NCBI GenBank assembly: GCA_947652605.1
Contig: OX393576.1
Coordinates: forward strand, 13,170,575 to 13,234,574
From: Elmis aenea
Lineage: Eukaryota > Arthropoda > Insecta > Coleoptera > Elmidae
Length of the DNA: 64,000 bases
Direction of reading: 5' to 3'
Positions within the stretch are counted from its first letter, which is position 1; every line of letters starts with the position of its first letter. The position numbers and the translations under genes are program-made. A model generated the notes under the pieces. The model was given only the letters and a program-made list of their open reading frames with translations. It was not told where the DNA came from and searched no databases. Of the stretch, positions 11,901 to 22,702 are shown in pieces.

Positions 11901-14900
11901 GGAAGTTGGCACATCTATAAGAAACACCCTGTATAATATAAATTAATTTTGATGTATTTAGACTGTGACTACACCTTTTGACTTTGTATGTACAAAATAT
12001 CATATGCCAATTATTATTCATAACGTTGTGCTCTTGACAAGTATTGTACCCTGTTTTTCTGGAAATTCAAAGATTTTTTAAGATAAATTGGCAACGTCGC
12101 AAAAAAATGAAAAAAACAAAATACTGTCATATGGAGATTTTCTTGCTGAATTCGATTATGCAAAAATATACTGGGTGTTCAATTTAAAAAAAATACCTTT
12201 AGTGACGCCCCACTTTTATGAAACCCCCTGTATACTTGAAACTAATTTTAAAACATGCACGTGTAGAAATACTATAAGTTTCATTAAAAACTTTTTTTTA
12301 TTAAGTTGACATTAAGGGCAATAATGGACTTTATCGCACTAATGGCGCACCCTGTATGTACATTAATAAATACTGATTTTATAATCGTTTAAAGGGTGTT
12401 TTTTTTGAGGCTTGTTATTTATTAATTGATTTATTGTCCTACACAAAGCGAAATAATTTATCCGCTGACATTATAACGAAAAGAAGGTCACGTACCAAAA
12501 ACAGGGGTTGACCGCTAAAACCGAGATGTATATTTACATTAATTATGTCTCTACAGTAGCAGATTATCCTCGTTAAATTGACAAGGACAAACGCATTGAC
12601 CCTTAAAACAGCAAACGTCTGTAGATGTATGATATTGAAAAATGAGGCAGAATTAAATTGGTGTCCAATTTACGCATCTTATACAAATGCCCTAATTAAA
12701 AATAGTAGAAGATTGTTGTTAATTGTACGTACAGAATATTAAGGTAATGAATAAAAACAATAAAACAACAAAGAACCATTTAAGAGCACAAGATACAAGC
12801 GAAGCTCAAGAAATGCCTTCGTTAAAATCGTAAGAAATTTAGATGGCTGGCGTACTTTGTGCGGTTTAAAACCTACATTGAGCAGGCCCATCCGTCGAGA
12901 ACGACGGTTGTCCCGGGCCAATACCTGTTGGGCCCCAAGCTGTCCTACTTATCTACATTTGTACTCATACATTGTGTTTTTACATGCATTTAGTTTTTAT
13001 TAGGTATTATATTTACTTTTTTTTATGATTATCAAATTTCAATAATAGCGTTCTTATTAGCCAGGTGTCTTGGTTATAATCTTTGTTTTATTTGGTTTCC
13101 AAAAGTTTTTATTACAGCATTATTAATGCAATCTTTTGGCGTACTAATTACACATGTTAGTGAAATGCAGATGTTTTATGTTTATTGAAAGGTTTCCCAT
13201 AGTAATATTTTCGATCATCTCCCACCTTCACAGGGGGCTGAAAAGTGCGACCCCTGTTGGTTTTTTTATCAGAACTTTATGGTGGGTTGAAGCTTTGCAA
13301 TTAAAAAAAAAATTAAAGTGATTTATTTAGAAACTTTTTTATTCTTAAGTTTTTCCTGAAAAACCTAGTTTTGAGTAAAAAATAATTAAATATGCACCAT
13401 TAAATTAATATTCCAATATAAAACGATTCGTTTTGGTGATTACCATGGTTTGTTTATGTTCATATTGGATAGAATTGACGGGCGTTTTCGTGTTGTCGCC
13501 GCGTAAACGTCGAAATGAGTTGAGATATGCGATATGCATTTTGTTAGCACTTAGTTTTTTAAAATATTTTTCGCAATATTTACAGTGGCGGATTACCGCA
13601 CAGGCGCATGAGGCGCGCGCCTCGGGCCTCGGCAAAAAGGGGCCTCAGAATCGTTGGGTTCGTCATCCTCAAAAACCAAAATTAAATTTTTATTGTCTGT
13701 TAATATAAAAATTATAAAATAATAATTTCAGGCAAATTATAATATCTTCTAAAACCTATTTTCATAGTGGGTATTGTGTAATAGCCATTGATGCCAATTT
13801 AAAAAAAAAAAACATGTTTAATTAAACAAAAATGATAGCCAATTTGGTTCCAAATCGCCAAAACTTGCAACCCTGCTTGCATCTGATTACAGTGCACTGC
13901 AAGCCGATGTACTGTACAGGGTGGTCCAAATTTGATGGGATTACATAGGCATCGCGCTTAATAGTCAATATAGAGAAACGGTTAATGTACCAAAAATGTG
14001 CAGTTTTTTGGGACAAACTCAGAATTGTTGTCAAATATAGTCTATCTTTTCCGATTTTCCTTTGTTTTCACAACCTGCTTTTTGTTTCTCATCTTTAAAA
14101 AATTTTAAAAGCCTTTGTAACTTGCGTATTATTGAAAATAAATACATCAACCCTAATATATTTGGAAAGGGAAAAAATAAGGAATTTAAATAGGTCATAG
14201 CCAACTATAACTTCCATTTAAAAAAAGGCGAGTTTGTGCAATACCTTTTTAACGGCGAGAGTAAATTTTTTTTTATTACCTACTTGCAAAATCTACATAA
14301 AAATATCTAAAAATAATCTTTATACACTTTTTCGATATTTAAAACAATAAGGGAGGTATGACACATTAAAAATATTATAACAAAAAAACAGTTTTTCATT
14401 AATAATTCAAAAACCGGAAATGATAGAATATTTTTGAAAACTGTTCTGAGTTTGTTCCAAAAAAACTGCACATTTTTAGTAATTTAACCGTTTCTCTATC
14501 TTGAGTATTAAGCGAGATACCCATTGTAGTCCCATCGAATTTGGACCACCTGTATTGTATGATGCAGAATTTTACTGTGATTTTTTTACCTGAGATGGGA
14601 TTTTTTCTTTTAAATGGGAATGTCATTTTTTTTCTGATACCTGAGAATATTTTTTTGTTTCCGTATTTGATTTTTGTGTTTATGTTTTTGTTGGTTCTAA
14701 AAATAAAAAACGTTATGATTTTTCTGCATTGTTCATTTTAGTGAACCATCTAAATAGGGGGCCTCCAGATCTGGTTGCGCCTGGGGCCCCACAAAATCAA
14801 GATCCGCCACTGAATATTTAAGAAACACCCTGTATATTTCTTGCATTTTTACTCATTTCTTTACACAGTAAATTGCGCGTTGTCACAATTTTAAATTAAA

Positions 14901-16239
14901 TTTCAGATTTTCCATGGAAGCACATGCAGTTCATTACAACAAAAAATATAATTCATTTAAGGAGGCGAGTTCTCAACATGATGGTTTAGCTGTAGTGGCC
15001 TTTTTCGTGCAAGCAACTGATGACTTTGAAAATCCATGTTTTAAAAAGCTTTGTGATGGAGTCAAGAATATTGTTAGAATTAAATCGTCCACAGAAGTTC
15101 CAACAGGTAATTTTCAATTTATATTTTTTTGTGCCGGTTGCTTTAATCACTTTAATCATAGTAAAATTTAAAAAATTAGATCAGAAGTGTAGCAAAATTT
15201 TAACAGAATTTATTTCCGTAAATTACAAACGACCTTGATTTTCTACTTCAAAATAAGTTTTATAGGAATGTTTATTGGAATTGTTTAAGCAAGTAAATGT
15301 GATATAATATTTTCCAATTGTTATAAACGTTTTAATACTTTACATTAAATTTACAATGAAATTCCAATTGAGTTTAAACAGTTAAGCATTCATTCATTCA
15401 AGCAAAACATGTATACACTGTTATTCAATCTGCAATGTAAAAATTAATCTGTTACTATTATAAATAATTATATTGTTTCAAATCAAATTTGTAACAGCAC
15501 TGGAATTCAGTTGTACAATTTATCTTTCTTTTTTGTTGTACTTTCGCAGAATCTAGGCTAAGTTTATATTTAGGCATAAGTTTATTTGTTAAACCTGAAT
15601 CATAAATGGCTCCAATGGGAGAGCAGAAATGTAGTTTAAGATTTTTATTTTAAACTACAAACTGAATCGGCGCCATTTGTTTTTTTTCTTCTTCCAAATT
15701 TCTCGTATTCGTATTTTCTTCATATTCGTATTTAAAAGTTAAATGTTCTATCATATGCTATGTAATACTTATGTGTTAAGTTTGAGAAAAGAAAAATTAA
15801 GGCTTTATTATTATTATTATAATAATAATAATAATAAAACTACAGTTAATAATAATGTTAATGTTTGTTACAGATTGTTTAACATGGTTTAAAGATCAGG
15901 CCCAATGCAAAGGATATTATACATACCAAGGTTCTTTAACCACAGAGCCGTACAATGAAAGTGTCACCTGGATCATTTACCCTACACCAATACACGTATC
16001 ACGAGAGCAGGTAAAAAATAGAATTATAAATTTTTAATAACTGTAGAAAATTAAATGAATCTATGTATTTATAAATTTTAACAGACCAACTGATTTTTAA
16101 TTATTTTTAGGTATCACTATTTCGCAGTTTAAAATCAACACCCTGTGAGAAACACACCATTACAAAAAATGTACGACCAATACAAATTCCTTATCGAAAG
16201 CTGGAAATCTTTTATGCACGTTCACATAAAAGAAGCTGA
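5942..16239 (+). CDS. Alpha-carbonic anhydrase (CA-1), five exons, first exon not found
   Basis: A zinc carbonic anhydrase that interconverts CO2 and bicarbonate. Exons: 5942-6109, 8046-8187, 14907-15106, 15874-16010 and 16111-16239. All junctions are GT-AG and the phases close to give 257 residues plus TGA. Landmarks in order are QSPIEL near residue 18, a Gly-Tyr-Thr at the usual His64 region, QLHFHW with the first two zinc histidines, [11 protein letters not shown] with the third zinc histidine, GSLTTEP with the Thr199 equivalent, and VTWII followed by SREQVSLFRSL. The three metal ligands and the Thr are present. The proton-shuttle His64 appears replaced by Tyr, as in vertebrate mitochondrial CA V. 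There is no signal peptide in the part seen and the C-terminus has no membrane segment, so a cytosolic enzyme is likely, pending the missing first exon. Intron 3 (6.7 kb) is mostly transposons. Confidence 0.9.
6110..8045 (+). other. CA-1 intron 1 with degenerate foldback remnant
   Basis: AT-rich intron. From about 7265 to 7902 there is decayed foldback material. The motif around CAGCCAACTATGACTTCCAT near 7308 recurs in better-preserved elements at 14205, 24750 and 28130. Ends reading CACCCTGTATAC occur at about 7651 and 7896. Confidence 0.5.
9406..9568. mobile_element. Short MITE-like inverted repeat, 163 bp
   Basis: The left end CAGCGTCAAGTCTAATGGC (followed by AAGCGGTGGGG) is matched inverted at 9541-9568 with a few mismatches. 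It is GC-richer than its surroundings and no clear target duplication was found. It lies in CA-1 intron 3. Confidence 0.55.
10075..10536 (+). pseudogene. Non-LTR retrotransposon (RTE-like) reverse transcriptase fragment
   Basis: Motifs are [16 protein letters not shown], then [13 protein letters not shown], then [13 protein letters not shown] with DGIRN. These follow the order seen in the C-terminal part of RTE-clade reverse transcriptases. The frame breaks at the eight-T run at 10320-10327 and again near 10125. The endonuclease and the RT core are missing, as expected of a truncated copy. A foldback element begins seven bases downstream. Confidence 0.72.
10543..12354. mobile_element. Foldback element family A, intact copy, 1.8 kb
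   Basis: The ends CAGGGTGCGCCATTAGTGCG and its inverse are flanked by TA on each side. The arms pair over most of their length (for example GTTGACATTAAGGGC near the right end). Near the centre each arm reaches an ATG followed by codons for [14 protein letters not shown] (about 11297), which resembles a transposase N-terminus. The same element is found at 53337-59087, where it has been split by other insertions. Confidence 0.85.
12357..13187. other. CA-1 intron 3 unique sequence
   Basis: No gene was recognised. A GC-richer patch at 12840-12950 stands out from its AT-rich surroundings; its nature is unknown. Confidence 0.35.
13583..14812. mobile_element. Non-autonomous hAT element with 8-bp target duplication
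   Basis: The ends CAGTGGCGGAT and ATCCGCCACTG are exact inverted repeats, flanked by AATATTTA at 13575-13582 and 14813-14820. The sub-terminal regions are G/C-rich (GGCCTC / GGGGCC). No transposase frame was found. It contains the foldback at 13917-14552. Confidence 0.88.
13917..14552. mobile_element. Foldback element family C, 636 bp, inside the hAT
   Basis: The ends CAGGGTGGTCCAAATTTGAT and its near-perfect inverse are flanked by TA on both sides. The arms share TTTCTCTAT and ACTGCACATTTTT. It is the same family as 27782-28837. Confidence 0.85.
15800..15840. repeat. ATT/AAT microsatellite hairpin
   Basis: (ATT)n followed directly by (AAT)n makes a short perfect palindrome in CA-1 intron 4. 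Confidence 0.7.
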
Positions 16240-18478
16240 ATATTTCTTTATCATGCGTTAGTTGCATTTTTTTTTTTATGTATTAGTTGTAGTGTTTTTT
16301 AAAAAAACTTGTTTTATATATATTATATAAATATATTTACTGACAGTATTTTCAATGTTATCTGCTTAATATGTTTGAGGTGATGCTTTATTTGATAAGA
16401 AAATATTACAAAATTAAAATATTGTACTTGTGTATGAGTTTTAATCAACACCCATAGTTTATTTTGGTTTTCAGCAACAATTTCAGATATGTATCCTGCT
16501 ATAATAAGTATAATATGCAACATTCTGGTGCAGTCAGGAATTAGATGGCATTTGTTGTTCTTTTCTATAGACATACTGGATGTTAATAATTTCTGATACA
16601 CCCCCTTTTTTACAAGCTTTTAATCAACTTCACATGTTTGTTTGTTTAGGTCAAATCTTGCTACTCAACTTCTTCATATCTGATTGACTTGAAATTTTGC
16701 TTACATACATAGACTCCGTGACAATGCACTTTAACACTTTTCTACAATGAATATTCAAGGTGGTGGATCCAATATGACAGACAATTTCAACTTCATACGT
16801 TTGTTTGTTTAGGTCAAACTTAATTTTGATAATACTCTTCTACAAATGTCATTGACTTAAATTTTTGCATGCATACATGGTCTCCGTGACAATACACTTT
16901 AATCAATGGCATAGCAAGAAGAGAATGGGCCCATGTGTAAGTTAATGGACTCTTCGGATATATTAATGTAAATAAACTTAATTAAAAATTTATCATTGTA
17001 TCAAACGATCTTTTGTCATAATCTTAGACTATTTTCAAGTCTTTCAGCTATTAATTCGTTAAGAAGTAGATTTAAAAAATATTTTATGACACGAGAAATA
17101 TTAATTTTAAACTTGGGATATGTTTAATGTTTTTTAAGGACTAATAAATTATTTACAAGAAAACATAAGATTATATAAAATGTTGTGTTCAAAATATCAA
17201 AGCTGCATATTGTTCCGCGTAAATTAAACACTCAGTATATTTGAAAATGATTTTGCATCATGCAGCTTGTGATGCTAAACAACTTTTGTATTATTATTTT
17301 TTTTTTGTATTTGCTCCAATAACAACACTATGAAATAGTTTGTGTCGACTTAACTTTTTTGAAACTCAAATCAAAGACATTTGTTTTGATATTTTTGGGG
17401 GCATAATCGTATTTATACAAATAATATCTATTTAGTAAGTAAATTGGTGGGTTAAAATGCCCAAAGCCTAACAAAGAAAGGGAACCACTAGACAAAGATA
17501 GTGTGTAATAATTACAAGTGCACATTTTTAAGTTCACTTGACCACAAAAAATTTGAATTTGAATATACATATCACACATAATACTCAAATTATTTAAAGT
17601 AGGTACACGATTGCATATTCCAAAGACAAATATTTATAGATTTTTATGGGTGGTTTTCGAGAATATAACTAACCTAAATGTAAAATTTTCTAAAAATCCC
17701 AATCAAAAATTGCAACGCAAAGTGTACACATGGATTTCGGTGGCGCTTAAGTCCCCACCTACACAAATTGTTTGCGCATTCAAGTTCAGACAGAAATTAA
17801 CTTTAATTGGATTGTATTTTTTAATATCACCATTGAGGACGCCACCTCCTTGACCCCACTCCAGTAGGCGGAGCAACTTCCTTGTATACGAGAGACGCTT
17901 AAAAATTATTTTACAGAATCATTCAACACTCCCAAATTAAAATTATTAAAAATAACTCTAATTTACATCGTAGCTCCTTATTATCAGCACCTACACAAAA
18001 ACAAGCATTGTTTTTATGTGTCTGCCACTGCCACTGCCACTGCCTGCCTATAGGATTTTGGTACAAGATTTTCAATAAACCCTTGTATAAATCACCTTCT
18101 TGACTCGTATTTGCGATTTTTGCCACATTGGCGCCACGTTACAGACAGCGTCGTTTGAACTGGTTAGTGCGCATGACAATTGATTTCAAACTAGAAAAGA
18201 CAGGATACTCAAAAATGTTAAGCGATAATATAAAATAATACTTAGAAAATGCTTAGTAATATAATTTCAAATGCAATTACATTACATTAACAACACATAT
18301 ATCTTAATATATGATAATACTTAAACATCACTCTACATTGTGTAAACATAGAAATATCAAATATTCATATACATATATACAAAATACATAATATATAAAA
18401 AATTAAAATATCTACAACATAACTACACAATATTATAATAACGGAATGGTCATATAACTTATAAAACTTAACATTTGA
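16240..18478. other. Intergenic region between CA-1 and MYCBPAP 3' ends
   Basis: AT-rich DNA. It contains a two-copy direct repeat (see 16626-16915) and a decayed foldback arm near 17200-17240, where AAACACTCAGTATATTTG is a degenerate form of a module common in the window. It presumably also includes the 3' untranslated regions of both convergent genes. No further gene was recognised. Confidence 0.45.
16626..16915. repeat. Two tandem imperfect direct repeats, about 165 bp each
   Basis: The series TTTGTTTGTTTAGGTCAAA, TTGACTT(G/A)AA(A/T)TTTTGC, CATACAT(A/G)G(A/T)CTCCGTGACAAT appears first at about 16634-16730 and again at about 16799-16900. It is non-coding and probably of transposon origin. 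Confidence 0.65.
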
Positions 18479-21400
18479 CTATGTATTACAAACTTCATTT
18501 GCAACAGCATTGTCATTTCCTTCATTTTTCTCAGTTGTAACATCATTAGCGTCTTCATATTCTTCTTCTTCACAATCACAATAATTTCTATGGGGACTTG
18601 TACTATCATCCTCTGAATCTGAATCGAAAAAATCTTCTTCATCCGATACGTATTCATCAACATTTTTTTGCACGTTTTTATCTGCTGTAATATACAATTC
18701 CTGCATTGATGTTTCACTGTCAAACTTTTCTGTCCGAGCAACCAAATCATCCTCCTCATCTTCTTCGTCGTAATCTTTTTGAATCGACACTTGCTTGAAA
18801 TCTTCCCAGTTAGGTTCCAGAGCACCACCTGATGTTGATGTTGTAATATTTATAGTTGGTTTAACAGGTTCGAAGCCAACTTTAAATGGCGTTTTTTGTA
18901 CAACGTGCTCAATCGGATAACTTATTAAGTCACTACTCGGTTTTTTAACAATGTTTGGTTTATATGGTTGTAGAACACTCCACAATGATGAAGTAGAAGA
19001 TACTTTATAAAGGTTAGTTTCCTGTTTTTTAAGAAACTTTGGTACCACTAATTCTTTTTTAATCGTACGCACTACACTTCTTTCAACTTTTACTTTATCA
19101 TCACCAATTATCCTTTCAAATTTCATGGAACGCAAGAGATGACGTTTATCAGCACAATCTTCAATCTTTTTAATTTCTGCAAGAGGAACGAATGGAGTAT
19201 TTTGCAATTCTAGCATGTCAACAATGCATGTAACAGCTTCTGCGAGATATGTGTAAATTGTTACATAAACTCCATGTTTATACTGCAGCATAACTGATGG
19301 AGGTACAATGGGTGGGGGTGTACTTAATAGAATTGGTGGTTCATTTGTATCATCAGTAGCTAAGACGTCAAAATTTTTAACTTCAACTTTTTCTACAGTT
19401 GTGGATAACTTTGGTTCTTGTTTTGATGGTTTACGTTTTTTGTCTGCTTTATCTTTTTTGTCTGCTTTATCTTTTTTATCTTTTTTGCCTTTTTTGTCTC
19501 CTTTACCTTTTTTTGTTTTACCAGATTCATCTGGATCCGGTAAACCATGAAATACTCTATATCTCTTCTTGTAATCTTCGGGCGGTATATCTTTCAAGTT
19601 GTCAGGTACTGGTGTACCTTCCATTCCCAACAAGGACGGGAGTTTAATTTGAGCTGACATATAATCATCAATAAAATATTCTGGGACCATATCATCCCGC
19701 ATGGTTTTAGTCATTCTATAGTTTCTTAGAGTTGGATATTTCGATTCAGCCACTCCCATTTTCAATCTTAGATCATATAAACTGTGGCACATTTTGTTAA
19801 AATAAGTGCATAAAATTAAATAAGCTTGGGCCAATTTCAAACGTTTAGGATTTATTTTTGTTTGAGGTCGCGGGAGTTTTGATACTATAGTTTCCAGTTC
19901 GTCTAAGATCCTTGGTTCTTTGCCAGTAAATACAATTTCAGAGATGAATTTCTTTTTCTTTTCAGCGGCAATTTTCTCTTCCTCAGTGAGTGGTTTTTCA
20001 ACAGCTTTTTTAGAACCCCCTTTTTTTGGTTTTTCTTTTTTTTCTTTACCTTTTCCTTTTCCTTTTTTACCTTTGCCTTCTACTACTTTTACTGGTGGAA
20101 CAAGTAGCGGAAAAACTTTTTCTCGATTTTCTTCCTCATCTTCCCTTTTTTTTAGTTCGTTGAGGAACACAAACTTTCTCTGGCTTTCTAGTTTTTCTTC
20201 CAGTTTATATGCAAGCCTTCTTATGTCGTCTATACGATAGTTCCATTGTTGGGGATCCGTCGGTCGTTTTACTTTCCTGTAAAATTGTTCCAATTCCGTA
20301 ACAATATTTTTATCGTACAAAAACTGGGGACTATTGTTGTATGGATCGAAATTTGAATTCACTGCTTCAAAGAGACGTCGTTTGTTATACATACGAATTA
20401 CTGTTTGAGGTTTTTTTGGTGGCACTTTTGATAGCACGTGAGTCAAACATTCTTTAATTAATCTGGTGCGCATGCTGATATCTAAATCTTCAGATATTTG
20501 TTTACATTTTTCTCGTAAATTTCCAACAACCGCAGCAGCTTGTAGAACTAACACCAGTTTAAAATCTTCAGACGCTATTTTTGGGTTTGTAAGGAACTCC
20601 CAAGTTTCTGAATATGTCCCTGGTTTATCTACTTTAAACCATATGGGTAACGAAATTTCTTGACCAGGGAGAACCACACCATCATTTTTGTTAAAAAAAA
20701 AGACAGTCTCAGGGCATTTTTCTTTAATAATATCTCTAAAGAGCTTAAATTTTTCAGCAGCTTTCCAATAAAATTTTATTGTACTCAAGCCTTTATTTTG
20801 TATAGTAATATATTCTGTTGCAATATCGCCTGTTGTTACATCGTAATCAAACATCACATGAACTTTCCTCGTTCCAAATGAATTTATGTTTGGTGTAATC
20901 CTTAAACCACCAACTATTAATTCATGTGTCGCATCATCCCTTGTGTCTGTAGAAGAGCCACTTTCATTTAATTCAGCAGTAGGAGGTTGCTGGTCTAACT
21001 GTTTCTTTGCTTCTGTGCTACGAGACATAGCTGGAGCTCCAACAATTATCATATCTTCTAAAATTGGCTTATGGGGCTCCACAAATTCGACTTTATCTTT
21101 TAACTGCTTTAATCGTGCTTTCCGGTATTTCGATTTTTGCCACTCTTGGTTACTAATCCTACAAGTTAACAACTCAAATTTTAAAAAATCTCAACAAAAG
21201 ACAAAAACATGAATTTTTGTTTGCAGTTGATATAATATATAAAAAGTTCAAAATACTAATATTATCATTTCCTAATACTTTTACATAAACGTATTAGGAA
21301 ATTATTGTAATGTATTTTTTTTTTTGAAACACGTGTAAACAATTATAAAAAATATATTTTACAAATTCTACGACACCAACTGACAAGAGAATAAAAAATT

Positions 21401-22534
21401 ATTAATGATGAATAAAAATAATTAGCAGTTTCAAACATTTTCTAAACAAAAATCATAAAAATATGTTCATCATGTAAATGGAATGCAAAGAAATGGTTTA
21501 ATCAGTAATGAAATATGCGTTAAAGATGGATGAAAAAAAAACAAAGAGTATGGTTATGAGAACAAGTGCTTCAGCCCAAATAAAACTCCTTAAGATAATA
21601 AAGAATAGGGGAGTTGAAGATAGTCTTGATCAAGCAGTTGGAAAGAAATGAAGGAAAATAATCAAAGCCATGGGTCTGAATGGCCTGTAGAGCTGTACTA
21701 AATGAAATTAATTTTTTTTAGAACATTATACCTATAATGTACAATTTTTAGCAAAACCAATAATGTTATTAAAATACTTATTTAGCCATTTATAGAGCAA
21801 ACTTTCAGTTAATAATAATTTGCTCTATCCAGAAAACGTTTCTTATTGAATAATAATTCTGTTAAGGAGAGGTACGAAATGAGAAAAATTTACAACTGTA
21901 CTTCGAATCAAATATGATTAAAAATTTATAGGATAACAAATTATTTTTGATTTAATATAATATTATAGAAGTATGTGGATGCATTTATTTTAAAAAACCA
22001 TATGCTAATTAAAGTTTTGCTGTACCTCTTAGGAAGCCAAATATCTTTTTCTTCAAAAATTTTATCAGGAACAGTCACATATGTTGTAGTCGGAATTTCA
22101 CACTTGTCTTCGTTTGACATCACAGCAAAATGTGTTGGCATCGAAAGTCGATTACATTTATCTTTATTAGTTAAACTAATGGGCATTTTCCAAAATGCTG
22201 GACTTCCTCTCTGAGGATCTGGAGGTGCTAATATTTTGGTATATTCCAAAACACCTTTTTCTTCTTTTACTGATCGAACTTGCTCGATACTGTTCATAAG
22301 TAATTCTTTAGGTTCTCGCTGCAAAACCCGACATAACTTTTCATGCATTTCCCTACGTCTTTTCATCCATTCTGTCCAGTTCTTTAGACGAAAGTCAGGT
22401 GTTTCAGGTGGTTTAGAAGATACAGGTGAATTTGGACACTTACATGGTTCTTTTGTCTCTGTTGTGCACGTCTGAGCCTCAAAATTTTCCGATATGTAAG
22501 GTAAATTAGGGAATGAAATTTTTCCATACTCCAT
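18479..22534 (-). CDS. MYCBPAP: MYCBP-associated protein (MYCBPAP-like), two exons
   Basis: The minus-strand exons are 22534-22026 and 21158-18479. They join in phase (Arg split across the intron) to give 1,062 residues and a TAG stop. The first ATG after an upstream in-frame stop is at 22534. The N-terminal exon has the family-typical segment LEYTKILAPPDPQRGSPAFW. Residues of about 255-375 read as an Ig-like/ASH-type beta domain (NINSFGTRKV, then EYITIQNKGLSTIKFYWKA, then LPGQEISLPIWF). Two lysine-rich low-complexity tracts follow (about 535-560 and 718-750), and the tail is strongly acidic. In mammals the protein binds the MYC partner MYCBP and is prominent in testis and flagellated cells, so a sperm/axonemal role is a reasonable inference here. 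It is somewhat longer than the mammalian protein, largely because of the lysine and acidic regions. Head to head with CA-2. Confidence 0.88.
21159..22025 (-). other. MYCBPAP intron
   Basis: 867-bp AT-rich intron. The minus-strand donor GTACAG begins at 22025 and the acceptor TTGTAG ends at 21159. No element was recognised. Confidence 0.7.
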
Positions 22535-22702
22535 ATTGCCAGAAAGAACCTTCAAAATATAATTTTACAAACATTTGCTAAACATAAACAGCAGAAATTT
22601 GAAAGTTGGTTGTCATGTACAACCTGTCATTTTTTTTTAATTTGACAATGCAGCTCGTCTTAAAATTTTAATGTATAAATTTTTACAACTAATTCGCACA
22701 AA
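22535..22702. promoter_or_regulatory. Candidate bidirectional promoter of MYCBPAP and CA-2
   Basis: Only 168 bp separate the two divergent start codons. The stretch is AT-rich without an obvious TATA box at a standard position. Both untranslated leaders must fit here, unless MYCBPAP has a further upstream exon (an in-frame stop precedes its ATG, and AAG at 22551 could be a splice acceptor). Inferred from geometry only. Confidence 0.45.

Larger units (their letters stand above)
13188..14832. mobile_element. Truncated foldback element (family B), split by a hAT element
   Basis: The segment 13188-13582 (motifs TTTCCCATAGTAATATT and CCACCTTCACAGGGGGCTG) matches 51583-51660. The right end AGAAACACCCTG is at 14821-14832. 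Removing the hAT insertion rejoins GCAATATTTA to AGAAACACCCTG, which matches the inverse of the family B end at 51380. The left end is missing. Confidence 0.7.

Noticed and set aside
12088..12309. 73-codon open frame repeated at 53382-53603 and 58821-59042
   Set aside because: It lies wholly in the arms of foldback family A, covers the terminal repeat motifs and has no recognisable protein features; it is repeated because the arms are repeated.
12739..12921. Arg-rich 60-codon frame on the minus strand in a GC-rich patch
   Set aside because: No family resemblance; I considered an RNA gene or SINE but saw no tRNA-like boxes or poly-A tail.
19308..21212. Plus-strand frames opposite MYCBPAP
   Set aside because: Antisense shadows of the lysine-rich and acidic coding sequence.
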